Source of the DNA: Druceiella hillmani
Taxonomy: Eukaryota > Arthropoda > Insecta > Lepidoptera > Hepialidae
Direction: 5' to 3'
Assembly: GCA_039881145.1 (NCBI GenBank)
Contig: JAYKKI010000095.1
Span: 3,743,501 to 3,807,500, forward strand
Length of the DNA stretch: 64,000 nucleotides
Shown: one piece after another, positions 33,739 to 45,775 of the stretch
How positions within the stretch are numbered: the stretch's first letter is position 1
Layout of the letters: each line of letters starts with the position of its first letter
Made by a program: the position numbers and the translations under genes
The notes under the pieces: generated by a model
What the model was told of the DNA's origin: nothing
Database searches by the model: none
Seen by the model: the letters and a program-made list of their open reading frames with translations, nothing else

Positions 33739-33855
33739 ATTAAACCTAGGTCGTGGTAAAGAACTTAAACAAAGTAGAAATAATACTGCATCACGTAGTT
33801 TCATTTAATTGTGAATAATGAATTTCTACAAAATTAACGCCAAATATATTCAAGA
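33739..33855 (+). mobile_element. 5'-truncated single-arm copy E4 of the palindromic family
   Basis: Homology starts at 33742 with AAACCTAGGTCGTGG, in the middle of the hammerhead motif, and runs through the whole 3' tail to ATATATTCAAGA. The first arm and loop are missing. Both sides carry the 10-bp direct repeat TTAAACCACA (33729-33738 and 33856-33865). The copy was therefore inserted in truncated form and not trimmed afterwards, as expected for reverse transcription primed at the target. Confidence 0.9.
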
Positions 33856-33865
33856 TTAAACCACA

Positions 33866-35009
33866 CAATTCTGCTCTGTCTAAAGTGCAAAATGTATATT
33901 AACCCTTAAGAAAACCATAAATAATTAAAACATGAAAAAGCTATGAAAATAAATGCAGTTATAGCAAAGTCAGAAAGGGCATGTAGTATTCATATAAATA
34001 TTGCATTTATAGAAAATATTAGTTCAAACAATGCTATAATGAAACGATAGGACTAGCCTCGCAGTACATCAGTCCATAGCTTGATAATAGGGTATTTGAC
34101 TTTTTTTATTTCATAAATTATAATCTCAAGATATGAGCTGGGGAGGAATGAAATAATTTTTGAAAAATCTTAATAATGAACCGAGTTACAAAGGTTTAAA
34201 TTTAACGATAAAGACAAGGACGGTAATACTAAATTATGATGTCTTTTTTGATAATGCGCTTTGTATTCTACGAGTGCGCAAGGGACAGGAAGATAACTTC
34301 ACTTGTTCTTACCATTAGATTTAAAAGCTTATAACTCTTTTATTTTTTAATATTTTTTCACTATTAATTTTTAATTTATATACATTCTTATGGTATTTTA
34401 AGGAAAATAGTAAATTTAAGAATAGCCAGCTATCCTTATTACTCATCTTCACAAAGTTAATAATATTTGAGTATTAAAGTCTGTGCAATGAGACCTTAAG
34501 AAATAATATTTAGAAATTCGGGCTCTATGGTAAAAAATAATATAGGATAATTGATTACTTATAAATTTGCATTTTTACTAGAAACGAAAAATTATAAAAA
34601 TTTATACAAAATATAGAATTTATAAAAAATAGAGAACAAGTTTTTAGATTTAATGGTCGATATATATTGTGAGATATTTTCCTTAATCATTAGCTCTCAT
34701 GCAGTACAGTGAGTTCTATTAAAAATGAAATGCCGTCTTACTCCAAATGTTAAATTTTAACTTTTATAATTTCGCAAATTTTAAATATTTATCACAGCGT
34801 TCACTCCATGTCAGCTTATATCTCGAAATGATGATTTATGGAATAAAAAAATCGTCAAATGCTCTTTTGTCGAAACTCTTGAATTAATTTTTGAGGAGTT
34901 CTTACTATTTAGTTATGTAAACTAACATATTGGACAATTTGGTTGTACATTCCAAAAATTTAACAATAAACCTTTTCACACGAGAACGAACAATAAACCT
35001 TTTCAACAC
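33866..35009. other. No gene recognised
   Basis: AT-rich sequence. Near 34968-35008 the phrase AACAATAAACCTTTTC is repeated in tandem. Confidence 0.4.
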
Positions 35010-35047
35010 GTGAGACGTTCATGAACATACGTTCATGAACGTCTCAC
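35010..35047. repeat. Perfect palindrome (17-bp arms, 4-base loop)
   Basis: GTGAGACGTTCATGAAC, loop ATAC, then GTTCATGAACGTCTCAC. It lies at the left border of the GC-richer island. Confidence 0.93.
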
Positions 35048-35049
35048 CT

Positions 35050-35730
35050 TTTCGTCAATTGAAATATAAGGAGTGCACCGAACAAAGACACCCTCTTGGT
35101 CAAAATAACAACAAAAGCACCCTCCCGTCAAGTCTTAGCAAACTATGCAAATGAATAAATCCATTTCAACTTAACAACTCACTTCTCCCCCCTGCGACGG
35201 GGTAAAAGTTGCGGAGGCCTCCGCAGATAAAGGTACCTCCTATCTTGGACCGGTAGCAAACTTGGAGCGGACTTCAATTACGGGCTTCCTTAACCCAACT
35301 CGCGCGTACCTCCTAATACAATTTCACGATTAATTGCTCGATAGCGCGGCCCATTGTGCCACGGCTAGACGGAAGGATTCTATTACCTAATTGAACGCCG
35401 TTCGGGGACCGACAATGAGTTTCACTTTCTCGAGTAGCTTCACTTTACAGGTCCGAAAGCAAGACGTAAACAATCTTCTGGTGCGCTCCATACTTTGTCG
35501 CGTATAAATTTAAGATAATCGCTTAGTTAAAATTGCTGCAAGCGCTTTGACCGTGTCATTTGGGGCTTGGGGTGGACTTATCTATGCTAAGTTTGAACGG
35601 AGGCGGCCGTTCTCCAATTTGACATTTACGGGTTAAGTTTCGTGTTAAGATTGGGTTTGAGTCTGCGCTAGATAACATTGTGCGTTGGCAACGCGAGTAA
35701 TAGTTTGACGTGGAGTTAACGTTTCTATTA
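35050..35730. promoter_or_regulatory. GC-richer island, candidate regulatory element
   Basis: This ~680-bp stretch is conspicuously richer in G+C than the rest of the window (for example GCGGAGGCCTCCGCAG, GGAGGCGGCCGTTCTCC, TAGCGCGGCCCATTG). It has no repeat partner here and no open frame above 60 codons. In AT-rich insect DNA such islands often mark promoters, enhancers or conserved non-coding elements. That role is inference only. Confidence 0.35.
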
Positions 35731-38700
35731 TAGTTTGATACCCTCCGTTTAATATTTTGATAGCAATTAAGATATCGATGATAGATTTTGTTTAAATTTT
35801 ATGCATTTTGGTCGTTGTTTAGCGTATAAGTATTGTCACCTATGTTTTGAACTATTTTAGTTAAATTTGACACCTTCATAAACATAAATATAAAAATAGA
35901 GCCAAAACTCGTGGTCCTTTAACCACGCAAGGTAATGACATCTTACGTAGGGCCAAGATTACAGCAGCTCATTAATTCTCTTCTGATACTTTCTTAGATC
36001 TCCGTAAATCTCTAATTTTTTGTGAAAAAACAATGGGTTGACTTGATAATTATATACTTGTAGCATGAGAATGTGACAGCTACTCTTAATCTTATTCTTG
36101 GACTAGTCTTAGATTCAATATTTGATGATAACATTTTTATTCTCTGTATAATGTAGTATAGGTTGTAGAATAAGACTTGTGTTGAATTTAAAGCGCATAT
36201 TTGGTTTTAATGTTATAGGTACCGAACGGTATATTCTTGTGATAGTATTTGTCAAGCCAACCCACTGTCTTCACTAAAATATAGTCTTAGTAGATCTGTG
36301 AATTAAAAGTATCAAAGTTAATAGAATCTATAGACTTGGCTCTACAGGATATCATTACTTTTTATAGTCAGCCGGTTAGGAGAATTGGCCATATTTTTAT
36401 AGATGTATGTTTTTGATGATATGTTATTTCTTTTGTAAGTAGTTCTGTTTTTCTTTGGCTCTGGCTCTATAGGTTCTGACATATTAAACAATGTATCGTA
36501 TAGCCTCCTCAGTAACTCTGTTGGTTCTTCATGGTATCTTAGAATTGCGTATTTTTCACAAGTCTGAATGGCAGCTGTTTCTCCTTTAGGCCAGTCACTT
36601 TGATATCACTAGGTAAGCTTGGTTATTATATGAGTATAGTGTTATGGTGGAAGCCACACATATTGGGTATTATTTCCGAGGTACGTAAACTCTATAATTA
36701 ATTTCGAATTTAGTTTTACCTGAAGGAAGGTTAATAATAAGTTAACTCTAAATTTTTGATTACACTCGTGTTAAATTTATTCTTTATACGATTCTGATAG
36801 AACAATTTATTAAGTCCGTACTTAAGTGAATGTCTCTTCTCTCTTGTTACTATTTGTCTCGTCTAAACCGGCTACATTGAAACGTCATCCTTACACTTTT
36901 CTATCTACTCTGTCTAAGGCTGTAAGTTTAATTTATGAACGATTTTTGCCTTTAATATGGCAATATTTAACTACTGAGTGATATTTTTGTTGATAGTAAA
37001 CAGATTGTATTTTAGGGAGTTTTGGAGTCATACCATGATATTTCTAATAATTTTCTTTCATTGGATTTGGAATGTAAAGTATTTCAGTGATTAGGTGCTT
37101 CTTACGATCTGTTCATGTTGATATTCCAACTCCTATCCTTTTGTGCATTACGACAAGGTGATATTGTTGACTTGCTTTACGTTGAGGTGAGTTCGTCTTA
37201 ACTGAATAGTTCAGTTCAAAAGTTTTGGCACGCTGTGTTATCTTAGGCGCTTGTTCACTTCAGTTATACTTAGTTTCACGGAAGGTGATTTTTTTCGAAC
37301 AGAAAGTTGTGATAGAGAGTTGAGAAAACCGACAGTTGTAAAGGTTTCCTAAGACTATAATGTGGTTTTTGCCAAACCATCTCTCTTCTGATCGGTATTG
37401 TCGAATATTTCAGATTGGTTTTAATGGATACACATTTACATATTCAGTATCATTAAAACCTCATTCATAAAGGTATCCTTTTGCCATACCTTTTACATCA
37501 GAATTTTAAGTTTTTTTCACGGGAGTAGTTTGTATTTTAGCATTTGCTTATATCATACGAGTAGTTATAAAACCACAGTGGTTCAAGGCACAAGCTGTAA
37601 TTCCTAGTGGAGCATTATGGATATTTTATATTTAAGTAAAGTTGGATTCAGATTGTCAGGATTTTTGTAATAAAGCCTTCCAAGTATCACTTAAATGAGT
37701 ACGTGAAATCTCATCACAAGTGTTTTATATATTTCTCGTAATAACTTTTTTGATCATTATTTTTTTGTTTATTATTCCTTGAAGATTTAAGTCAAACCAT
37801 TCTACTTCCACACAGTTTATTTGTTGGGAATTGTTTACGGCATTCGCTGCTTCTAAAGCTTTACAATGTAATAGATCTTAAGGTCCTCATCCTCATAAAT
37901 ATTTCCTCCTTCTTCATTAAGTTCGTCTAATTTCTCTCCATTATTTAAAAAGCTTTTCCAAAATGTATCCTAATTACGCTGGTTTATGGCCATAAGGTAA
38001 ACCTTCCTTTTGTTCGTCTTTTATTTAATTAAAAACTGCTGTGTGCGTTTCACATCCCATTTTCAATTCTTTCAAAGATAGCCATGTTTTAAGCATAAGA
38101 AGTAATGAAAAGAAGTATTTTCTGATACTTGCTCAATGTCATAAAAATATGATGTTTAGATATGGTCCATCTCTCGCCTTTAAATAGTTTTTACCTTCGG
38201 CTTAAATACATATAATATTTAAATTTTGTAGAAATGTGTCGCGATTTTACACTGTCATAAATTTTTATGAAGGTGTAAATTTGGTATTTGCCAGTTTGTT
38301 TGGTCTGTTAATATAATGATCACAAAGCTTATAATACGGACTCTAGGCCAAATATACGAACATATGTTAAGATGTCATTAAAATTTTCATGTGACGTTTC
38401 TCTGTAAAAGTAAACGTCGAGTCGTGGCATGAGTATTCGAAATATATGGCCGACGACTCTCATTTTATTTTATTTAAAAAAATTATTTCCTTGTTTAATT
38501 TAAATCAAACATATTTTTTATCATTTATTTATTAACAACTTAATTAATTTTACATCATTCATCGTCTTCCTCAATTATATGTTTGAATATATTTTAAAGC
38601 AAAAAAAATACACTACATGAAAAATATTATAATTTAATACTTATTTTATTTTTATTTTTTTATTTTTTATTTTGAATAGTAGACACAAAGATAATTGTGA

Positions 38701-39416
38701 TAAAATATCATAATTTCGCAACAAATAAATCATAATTTTTTACATATACAGGTGGTTACTATAACTATTACATGTATTATTAAATAATTTATTTGGGAAT
38801 TATAGATTTAAATCTTCTGAAATTAGAAAATACAATAAATGTCGACTGAGAATCAATAGGCAAAGGGCGCGCTGCGTTCGCGGAGGTAATCGTCGGCCTT
38901 CAACATTTTTCTGATGGTGATACATTTATATATATAGAGTGTATCATTGAGGATGGACTAACTAGCGCAGGATTATAGAAGAGCTACGTACGCATTGATT
39001 TAAATTAGTTTATACATATATATTAGTCTATACTTGATAGTTTAGAAGTTATTTAGATGTTAGAGTACTTTTTAGCAAGACTCCAGTTTTGCCTTATAAT
39101 TTTATCATTCTGGCTAACTTATGAATACAATCGCCATAATTTTATGAACATTGTCTAATAATAGCCCTTTCATACTAAACGAAGATTTTTTTATTAAAAT
39201 ATGAGTATTTTCAATAAAATTTTTTTTAAAATTTCAGTCAATTAAAACATTTTAACATCACGGTGTTCGAGTTAAAAATAATAAGATAAAAAACTGCTAG
39301 CACCTATCTTGAAAACTTCTCTACTGTACTAACAATTAATCATAAACATTCCGTTCGGCTAGTCAGATTTCTTCAATCCGATAAATATACAGAAAAAGAG
39401 GCAAAAAATGCCACTT
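35731..39416. other. No gene recognised in 3.7 kb
   Basis: No open frame reaches 60 codons. Composition is less extreme than elsewhere, so a very decayed retroelement is possible, but I could not read a conserved block on either strand. Confidence 0.4.
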
Positions 39417-39924
39417 TTAACCTTTCGTTAGTCGCACCATCGCGTCAAATGTAAGCGATTGCGCGCGGTCTGTGAGACCGCAACTTTATGTACCTATTTT
39501 GAGACGCCGAAGTAATAATTTGTTTCATTGTATATGATGCCATGTGTCTTTTTATACGTTTTCATTTATTTATTAATTTGCATTAAATAGTTAGAGGGTC
39601 CCCAAAGACTTAAAAATTTAACTTTATGATAAAACAGCGTTATAATCACTACAATAACATAAAAATAGAATATATTTTTTCTAATTTAAAAAAATTATTA
39701 ATATTACCTTAGAAATTAATCAACATTATCATTACTTGCACCAAGTTACAGGAACTTTAAAATCATGTTAGTTTTTTAATGTTTTCGTTCAAGACATTTT
39801 TATCATTTACATAATTTAAATAAAATAATATACAAAAACGAAATGCAAATCTTTTGGCAACTTTTAAATAAATATTATATCAGTTTTCTCGTCATCTAAA
39901 TCCGTGATTGGTGCTGCTGGAGAT

Positions 39925-39969
39925 GAACACTCTTTGCAAATAACAGTTTGTTATTTGCAAAGAGTGTTC
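39925..39969. repeat. Perfect palindrome (21-bp arms, 3-base loop) inside the piggyBac element
   Basis: GAACACTCTTTGCAAATAAC and the following A are followed after GTT by the exact reverse complement ending GTGTTC. It lies in the 3' part of the element, downstream of the recognisable transposase core. Confidence 0.93.
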
Positions 39970-40225
39970 CAGACACGTGTATTTTCCATATTTGAACCAA
40001 GGTTTGGTTTTTTTTTGTTTAACAATATAAGTAAAACTTGATTTAAAGACGATGCTACTTGATCAATTTCAGAAATTTTGAGGATTTCTTTGATTCTTAG
40101 TTTAATTGTTTGAGAAATAGTACAAGACGAATATGTGTTTCAATTGACTGCCTACGAATGAATAATGAAATTTCTCCAATAAACTTTCGTATTACAGCAG
40201 TTGTTTTTTTAGTTAAATTTAAAAA

Positions 40226-41570
40226 TCACTCTGCATTTATTGTTCTAATATTGATAATAGTAAAAAATAAAATCATGCGCCACCTTCTCATATTTCGCTG
40301 ACTTTTGTGTATGCTGCAAAGTTTGTCCAGTATGTCGACTCCAGATTTCGTAGCATGGTAATCCAATATAATGTCAGGTTTTCCTGAAAAGTCATCGGCT
40401 TTATTATCTTCATGCACACTGGGGAGTAACCAAACATTTTTACCTTTTTTGGTACTTAGGATAATAAAGTTCTATTACTTTGAAAGCTAAAAAAACATGG
40501 TTTCTCTTCGCATCTTTTATTATTAGGAGAAAGATGCAGGTACTTGAGTTTTATTTTTCTCGTAGTACCGACAGACGTCAAATTACGTTCAGCCAACAGA
40601 ATAGTGGTCAGTTGACAACTAATGTACCAATTGTATGTTGTCACGTTTCGTCCTGATCCAGAAATTGGTTCGCAAAAACGAGTCACAATATCAGTAGGCT
40701 TGTTGTTGCATGGAAACGGATCATCTGGTCGAGTACCAATATAAACGTTCATATTGAACATGTAAGCCATTTTTGGTTCCGTAACAACTTGTATTTTATG
40801 GCCAGTAGAATTTCGTCAGTGGTCATGAAAGTTCATGGAGAATAACCATTTTCACAATTTGGACGAATTTGTTGAAAGACTCCCTTATTGGTGCAATTTT
40901 ATTATATTTCATTCCATTGGCTCGAGTCTCTTTATCGTCAAATCTCATAGAACGTAAGTGAAATAAGAATCTACGTTGACTTTTCTGGCTGTTTGTCTGA
41001 CAATTTCCATAGATGAACCATTTTTGTTACATAAGCCACCGGCATTTATGCGGCTACATTTCACCACACACCAATCCCTTAATTTCTGTCAGCGTTGTCT
41101 CTTTAGCATCTCTTTCTCGAAAATAGTTGGACTTCGTATTTCTTATAAATTTATTGGTTTTATCCATAACAACACTCAAAAACTCATTACTGATGAAATA
41201 GAAATAACACTGTGTAGATGTAGTGATCTCAGAGAACGAGCAGGTGACAATATTTTAGGAAGTTGCTCTTTAATTATCTAAGCAGTTTTAGGTATGATAG
41301 GAAAAGGTGTGTTTTTATTGCAAATAGTTCCATCTTTTCCAACATATGTTCCACTTTGCTTCTTGTGTAACCGAAGGGATGACAAAGGTCTGTTCAATGT
41401 CTGATTAAATGCATTTTTCCTATACTGCCAAGGGACTTGGGTCTTCCTCTTCTTCTGAAACATAATCAAACCCTTCAGAATCTGATGCAGCCGCTTCCAA
41501 TAAAAGAGCAATAAGTTTTTAAAAATCTTCAACTCATTATCAACTCATCATCTTATTATCTATAAAACAA
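40226..41570 (-). pseudogene. PiggyBac transposase pseudogene
   Basis: Blocks recognisable on the minus strand in order: YVGKDGTICNKNTPFP (about 41330, family YVGRDGTIW...), RSMRFDDKETRANGMKY (41000-40900), MAYMFNMNVYIGTRPDD (40770), a block with NVTTYNWYISCQL (about 40630) and ERNLTSVGTTRKIK, and the C-terminal KPDIILDYHATKSGVDILD with MRRWRMILFFTIINI (40417-40226). The family DNFYTS motif, holding a catalytic aspartate, reads YNWYIS here, so catalysis is lost even apart from the stops and frameshifts. The final KSGVDILD block is well kept. Confidence 0.88.
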
Positions 41571-42429
41571 TGTAATTAATATTTAAATATTTATGATAAC
41601 TTTTATCAAAATAAAATCACCAAGATAAATTTAAAATAACGTGAAATACTCACTCAAACTTCAATTTCACTACGTACGATTTTTATATTCCACGAATGGT
41701 CATGCGCAGAATCTAAGAATGCCAAAACAAATAACTTGACAGATACCCTAGCGACAAATGTCAAATGACTACTGAGGGAAGTACTACCCCATCTTCTCGA
41801 GGCAAATAGAAAAGCGTAATGCGCTGTAGTGTATATTTTATTAAATACGACTGAAATTATTTCGCTGTGGTCTTATAGACATCAGGAAATAATTTCACGG
41901 AGCGTCCTAACCTTCCGCGCTTAAGGACGGTTAATGTTAACGTAAAAATTATTCAAAATGTGAAATAAATACTTGTGGGTATTATTAGCACTCCCACTGC
42001 AGATAAGAGAATCGACTTGCATTAAAAAATGAATACTTTCAAATTACTACCGTTTTATTCAAGGAAAATATCCTAAAATTAAAATTTTAAATTTTCTTAG
42101 GTTTCAGAAAATCTATTTTACATATGAAATCAAGTAAAACAACTAAAATAAATTAAATGAAAGTTTCTTTTTGAAGTAATAGCAAATTTTCAAATTAATA
42201 ACCTCTCACGGCAATGCACACGACGCGTCTTCTCAAAAAAATCATTTTAATCTTCGCAACGTCCCTTTGTTTTCCTGAACATTTTCTTTTGCTTTGGTAA
42301 TTTTTTTCTTAATTTTGTAAAAAATTATATTCTTTGTAGTTTACTAATTTCTAGTAATTTTTAGCACTTAAATAAAAAAATCAACCTGTTTCAGAAGCAA
42401 GGACCTTGGAGGTGATGCTGTTGGTTCTC

Positions 42430-43190
42430 CGCGCTAAGTTAACCCGCCTGAAAAATGTTAATCTAGATGAATTTTCACAATCAATGTATAAAGGTATTGT
42501 GCTCCAACATTTTGGAAAATAATTTGCCCCTTATTCACATATTAACCAAGAAGATGTGTGGCGTATTTTCCAAAAAATGTAATTCTTTTCAACCTAGCTG
42601 GTAATTCAAATGGTCCGATAAGTTGTCTGCCCCAGATTTCGACCAAGAGGTTGACAGCAGATTGTTTCTGAAAATTGTGACGGTCGGCCTATTTCAGGTT
42701 TCCTACTGACGAAGAATGGTTATTGTGTATATTGAAAATGTCACTTCTAATGAAGTTAGATTCGTCAGTCCAATGTAGTCAACAAATTGGTATTCCCTGC
42801 AACTTTCTCAATATTTCTTCACGAAATTAGATTTGTTTTTCATAATCAGTAAGCAGCAAATCCTGAACCTTGCTAATGTAATAGCAATTGTAGATCTCCC
42901 TGCATAGGATATGATGAACCGTTGGACAAGGAAACCCGTGCGACGTTTAATTGCTCTCTTACTTGTAATAAGATCAATTTCGACTTTTTCCAGTACAGCT
43001 TTAAAATGTTCGAGATTTGCCCTTGGCACTTTTTTCGATTAATTGTAGCGGGTAAACAACTTTTCATGTATGCGTTATATACTCGTAGAAAACTGCGTTG
43101 ACCCGGATAAGTATTTTTTTGACCACGTCTTAAGCAGTTCCGGTATATTCTTGCAGCAAGACATTTCCTTTTGTATTGATAATGCATTCT
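42430..43190 (-). pseudogene. Tc1/mariner-like transposase pseudogene
   Basis: The minus strand reads CLAARIYRNCLRRGQK and RSFLRVYNAYM (43187-43060), matching the insect helix-turn-helix N-terminus of this family (ARRIYRERYP...FLRVYN). Further on come WTDESNFIRSDIFNIHNNH (42780-42720), the first catalytic aspartate block, and a VNLLVEIWGRQLIGPFELP block (about 42660-42590), corresponding to VNVWAGI...LIGPYVLP. The frames alternate and stops are frequent, so the gene is dead. Terminal repeats were not found. Confidence 0.8.
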
Positions 43191-43235
43191 TGCATATCTC
43201 TTTGACTAAGAAGGGGTAAGTAGAAACAAAAAGCA

Positions 43236-43264
43236 TAATGATCTTTTAAAGCATAATGATCTTC
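43236..43264. repeat. Short tandem duplication
   Basis: AAAGCATAATGATCTT occurs twice in succession. Confidence 0.8.
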
Positions 43265-43589
43265 CTATCTCAGTTGGAATCCATCTACTAATATCATGCA
43301 CAATATTTTTTTAAAGAAGTAGAATATTTTTTTAGATTTCCAAATTTTCACCTCTTTTCCACTTTGCGTCTGTTTTATCGCATGAAGTAATGGGATAAGT
43401 TCACTTTTTTGGATAATTTCGCAGCATACCAAATATATTAAATCAAGTATACGCTGTTGATATGTTTAAATATAGTTTTATCCAATATTAACGATAATTA
43501 ATTTCGCGGTACAGTTTCTTTCAATTAAATCAGTACAATTTTGAAACAATTTTCTATAAAATTGCCACTTTTTTGCAAAAATAAACGTT

Positions 43590-43665
43590 CGCAGGTTTAA
43601 AAAGAGGATATACTTTTATGGTTGTAGGCAGGTTTAAAGAGAGGATATACTTTTATGGTTACATT
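43590..43665. repeat. Tandem duplication of a ~35-bp unit
   Basis: GCAGGTTTAAA, GAGGATATACTTTTATGGTT is present twice (about 43592 and 43629) with one small difference. Confidence 0.85.
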
Positions 43666-44574
43666 TGGGGTTATAACTTTTACGGTACAAGAAGGTCTTT
43701 TTTCATTGTTCTGGAAGACCTAACAAGAAAACCTAAGGCATATAAATACTAATATAAAATGAAGTAAATTTTTAATAAATAAATATTAAAAACTAAAAAA
43801 TTATTTGAATTCAATAAATAAAAAATATGTTTAAAAAGACATATGAGCAGTAGGATTCGAATCTGTCACTTCATTCATTTAATTTAAATAATATCTAGTT
43901 ATGCATATAATTAAAACATAACTACTGATGTAAAATTAAAAAACATTTTAAGAAATAAATGATAAAGCGTTTTTTTATTTTAATTCGATAAAGAAATAAT
44001 ACTTTTTATAATACACTACGAGCAGCAAAAATTAACTGAACCCAATCTAACCTAACCAGTACGTAGAGGTATTTACCGCTTGTGCCAATGACTCATTATG
44101 CGAACTAATGAAATAAATTTATGCTTACTTCGTACTGTTTTCACTTCTTTATCGATATATTTATTTTCGATCATTAGTGAGTGTTATAAAAGCGAAATTT
44201 TGAATTGAATTATCGTATGAGCTACAAACAAAAAAGGAAAGCAAAATTTGAAGTTTTAGTTCAGTTTAGCTTTCCATACATAGCTGCTAGAGTTTAAGGC
44301 TTATACAGTCTTTGAGGCTACTTTCGGTACTTTATGACAAATTCTATGTAAAAATAGGGGGGGGGGAGGGGGGCTCAAAGATTCTTTGAGTTTTTTTATT
44401 CGATTAAAGTTGTTACGGTTATATTTTTTCGACTTGGTGGGAGCACTGTCGTGTCCCTACATTTATAACTGAAATAGAAAAATGTGAAAGGTTTTTATTT
44501 TATAATAAAACAAAAATATAAGAATTGAGGAACAGGTTTAAGTTTTAAAATTTTATTTTAGCGTCATTACTGAG

Positions 44575-45775
44575 GATTGTGTCGCCTTGGTACTGCCGAC
44601 TCGCAGGATTTTACTATTCCTTTCAACTGGTTCCAGTTTCGGTCTTTTCGAAGATCATACTAGATAGCTTTTGTACCTGGTCCGAATATCTAACCGGAAG
44701 ACGGCCTCTTGTTCTCTTTCCCACTATTCTGGTTACAATGAATATTGTTTCTAAGTTATCCTCGTTGCGTTAAGCTATGTGGCCAAAGAGTGCACGTATT
44801 CTTTGCACGCAGAGAGTGGATAGTCTTGTTTTTGCTTTCAGCTTCTGAAGTATAGACACATTTGTCATTTCATCAGTCCGGAATGTCCATACCATTCTAT
44901 GCCAGCACCATATTCAAATTTGTCGATCTTATCTCTTTTAGATGATAGTATTTTTTTATAGACCATCTCTTAACTTTGCATAGACAAATCGAAAATACCA
45001 GATTTTTCAGAAGTCTTACTTGGGCATGTCATGTAAAATATTTCTATCAGGCTATATTTTTGTTAATTTAGTCACGCTGGTTATATACATTTGTATTCTT
45101 CTGGATATTGCTATTCAAATCCTTCTTGGTCATTCAATACGTATTCAAGGTACACAAAATGCTTTTTTTTATTGTCGATCATTGAAAGTTTGTCAATGAT
45201 CGACAATCAACATTTTTGTTTAGTTTGATTAATGCCGAGTTCAAGGTTTTGAGTTTCTCGATTGACTCTATTTATGGGTTCTCCAATTTCCTTTTTTGAA
45301 GAAGCGACCGGTGTGGTAACATCGGCCTATCGAAGATCTTTCCTCCTGTCTATCCATCAAGGCCCTTGTGCAGCATATACTCACCGAGGTGTAAAATGAA
45401 AAAGGGGAGAGTACACAACTTGTTTTACTCCTTTTTGTGGTTTGAATGGTTCAGATAACGTTTTTATACACGCCGCTGTTTGTCTATCTTCATATCGGTA
45501 TTCCAGTGTTCTCATTTCTGCAAGTACAGTCCATATGTGGTCCATTTGATGCAGTTAGTAGATGAAATATAAGACTAACTGTACTTAAAATTCGTAATTC
45601 TTTTCAATTAGTTGCTTCTTGCATGAAGGATTTGCTCGTTCGTTTCCCATCTCTTGATGAAGCCCATTTGGCCTTTGTCTAAATATGATTAGCTTTCCGT
45701 GTAGAATGTGAAGTAAAATTTTACTCGCATGTGATATTAGTACCGCGTAGTCGTTTTCATACTTTTTTGTTTAAC
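44575..45775 (-). pseudogene. Second LINE reverse transcriptase relic
   Basis: On the minus strand, from 45750: a KILLHILHGKLI stretch, LIEKNYEF and VQLVLYFI (45620-45560, palm region; family QLIEK...LVFIDYKKAFD), then HIWTVLAEMRTLEYRY, ACIKTLSEPF and a KGVKQVVYSPLF block near 45400 (family KGVKQGSVLSPLLF). C-terminal RPPVRYSDQV-like residues are readable near 44700. The YxDD box could not be located. The glycine of KQG is replaced, and stops and frameshifts are frequent. The copy is distinct in sequence from the LINE at 22490-24505. Confidence 0.7.
45171..45207. repeat. Perfect palindrome (15-bp arms, 7-base loop)
   Basis: ATTGTCGATCATTGA, loop AAGTTTG, TCAATGATCGACAAT. It lies within the LINE relic. 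Confidence 0.92.

Larger units (their letters stand above)
39417..41934 (-). mobile_element. Full-length but dead piggyBac element
   Basis: Bounded by TTAA on both sides: left TTAACCTTTCGTTAGTCGC at 39417, right GGACGGTTAA ending 41934 (reverse complement TTAACCGTCCTTAAGCGC). Length 2518 bp agrees with autonomous piggyBac elements. The transposase relic fills the interior in minus orientation. Subterminal GC-rich tracts (39440-39480, 41890-41930) are present on both sides. Confidence 0.8.

Noticed and set aside
43845..43885. GATTCGAATCCTACTGCTC on the minus strand, resembling a tRNA T-arm
   Set aside because: No acceptor, D or anticodon arm could be assembled around it; not a tRNA gene.
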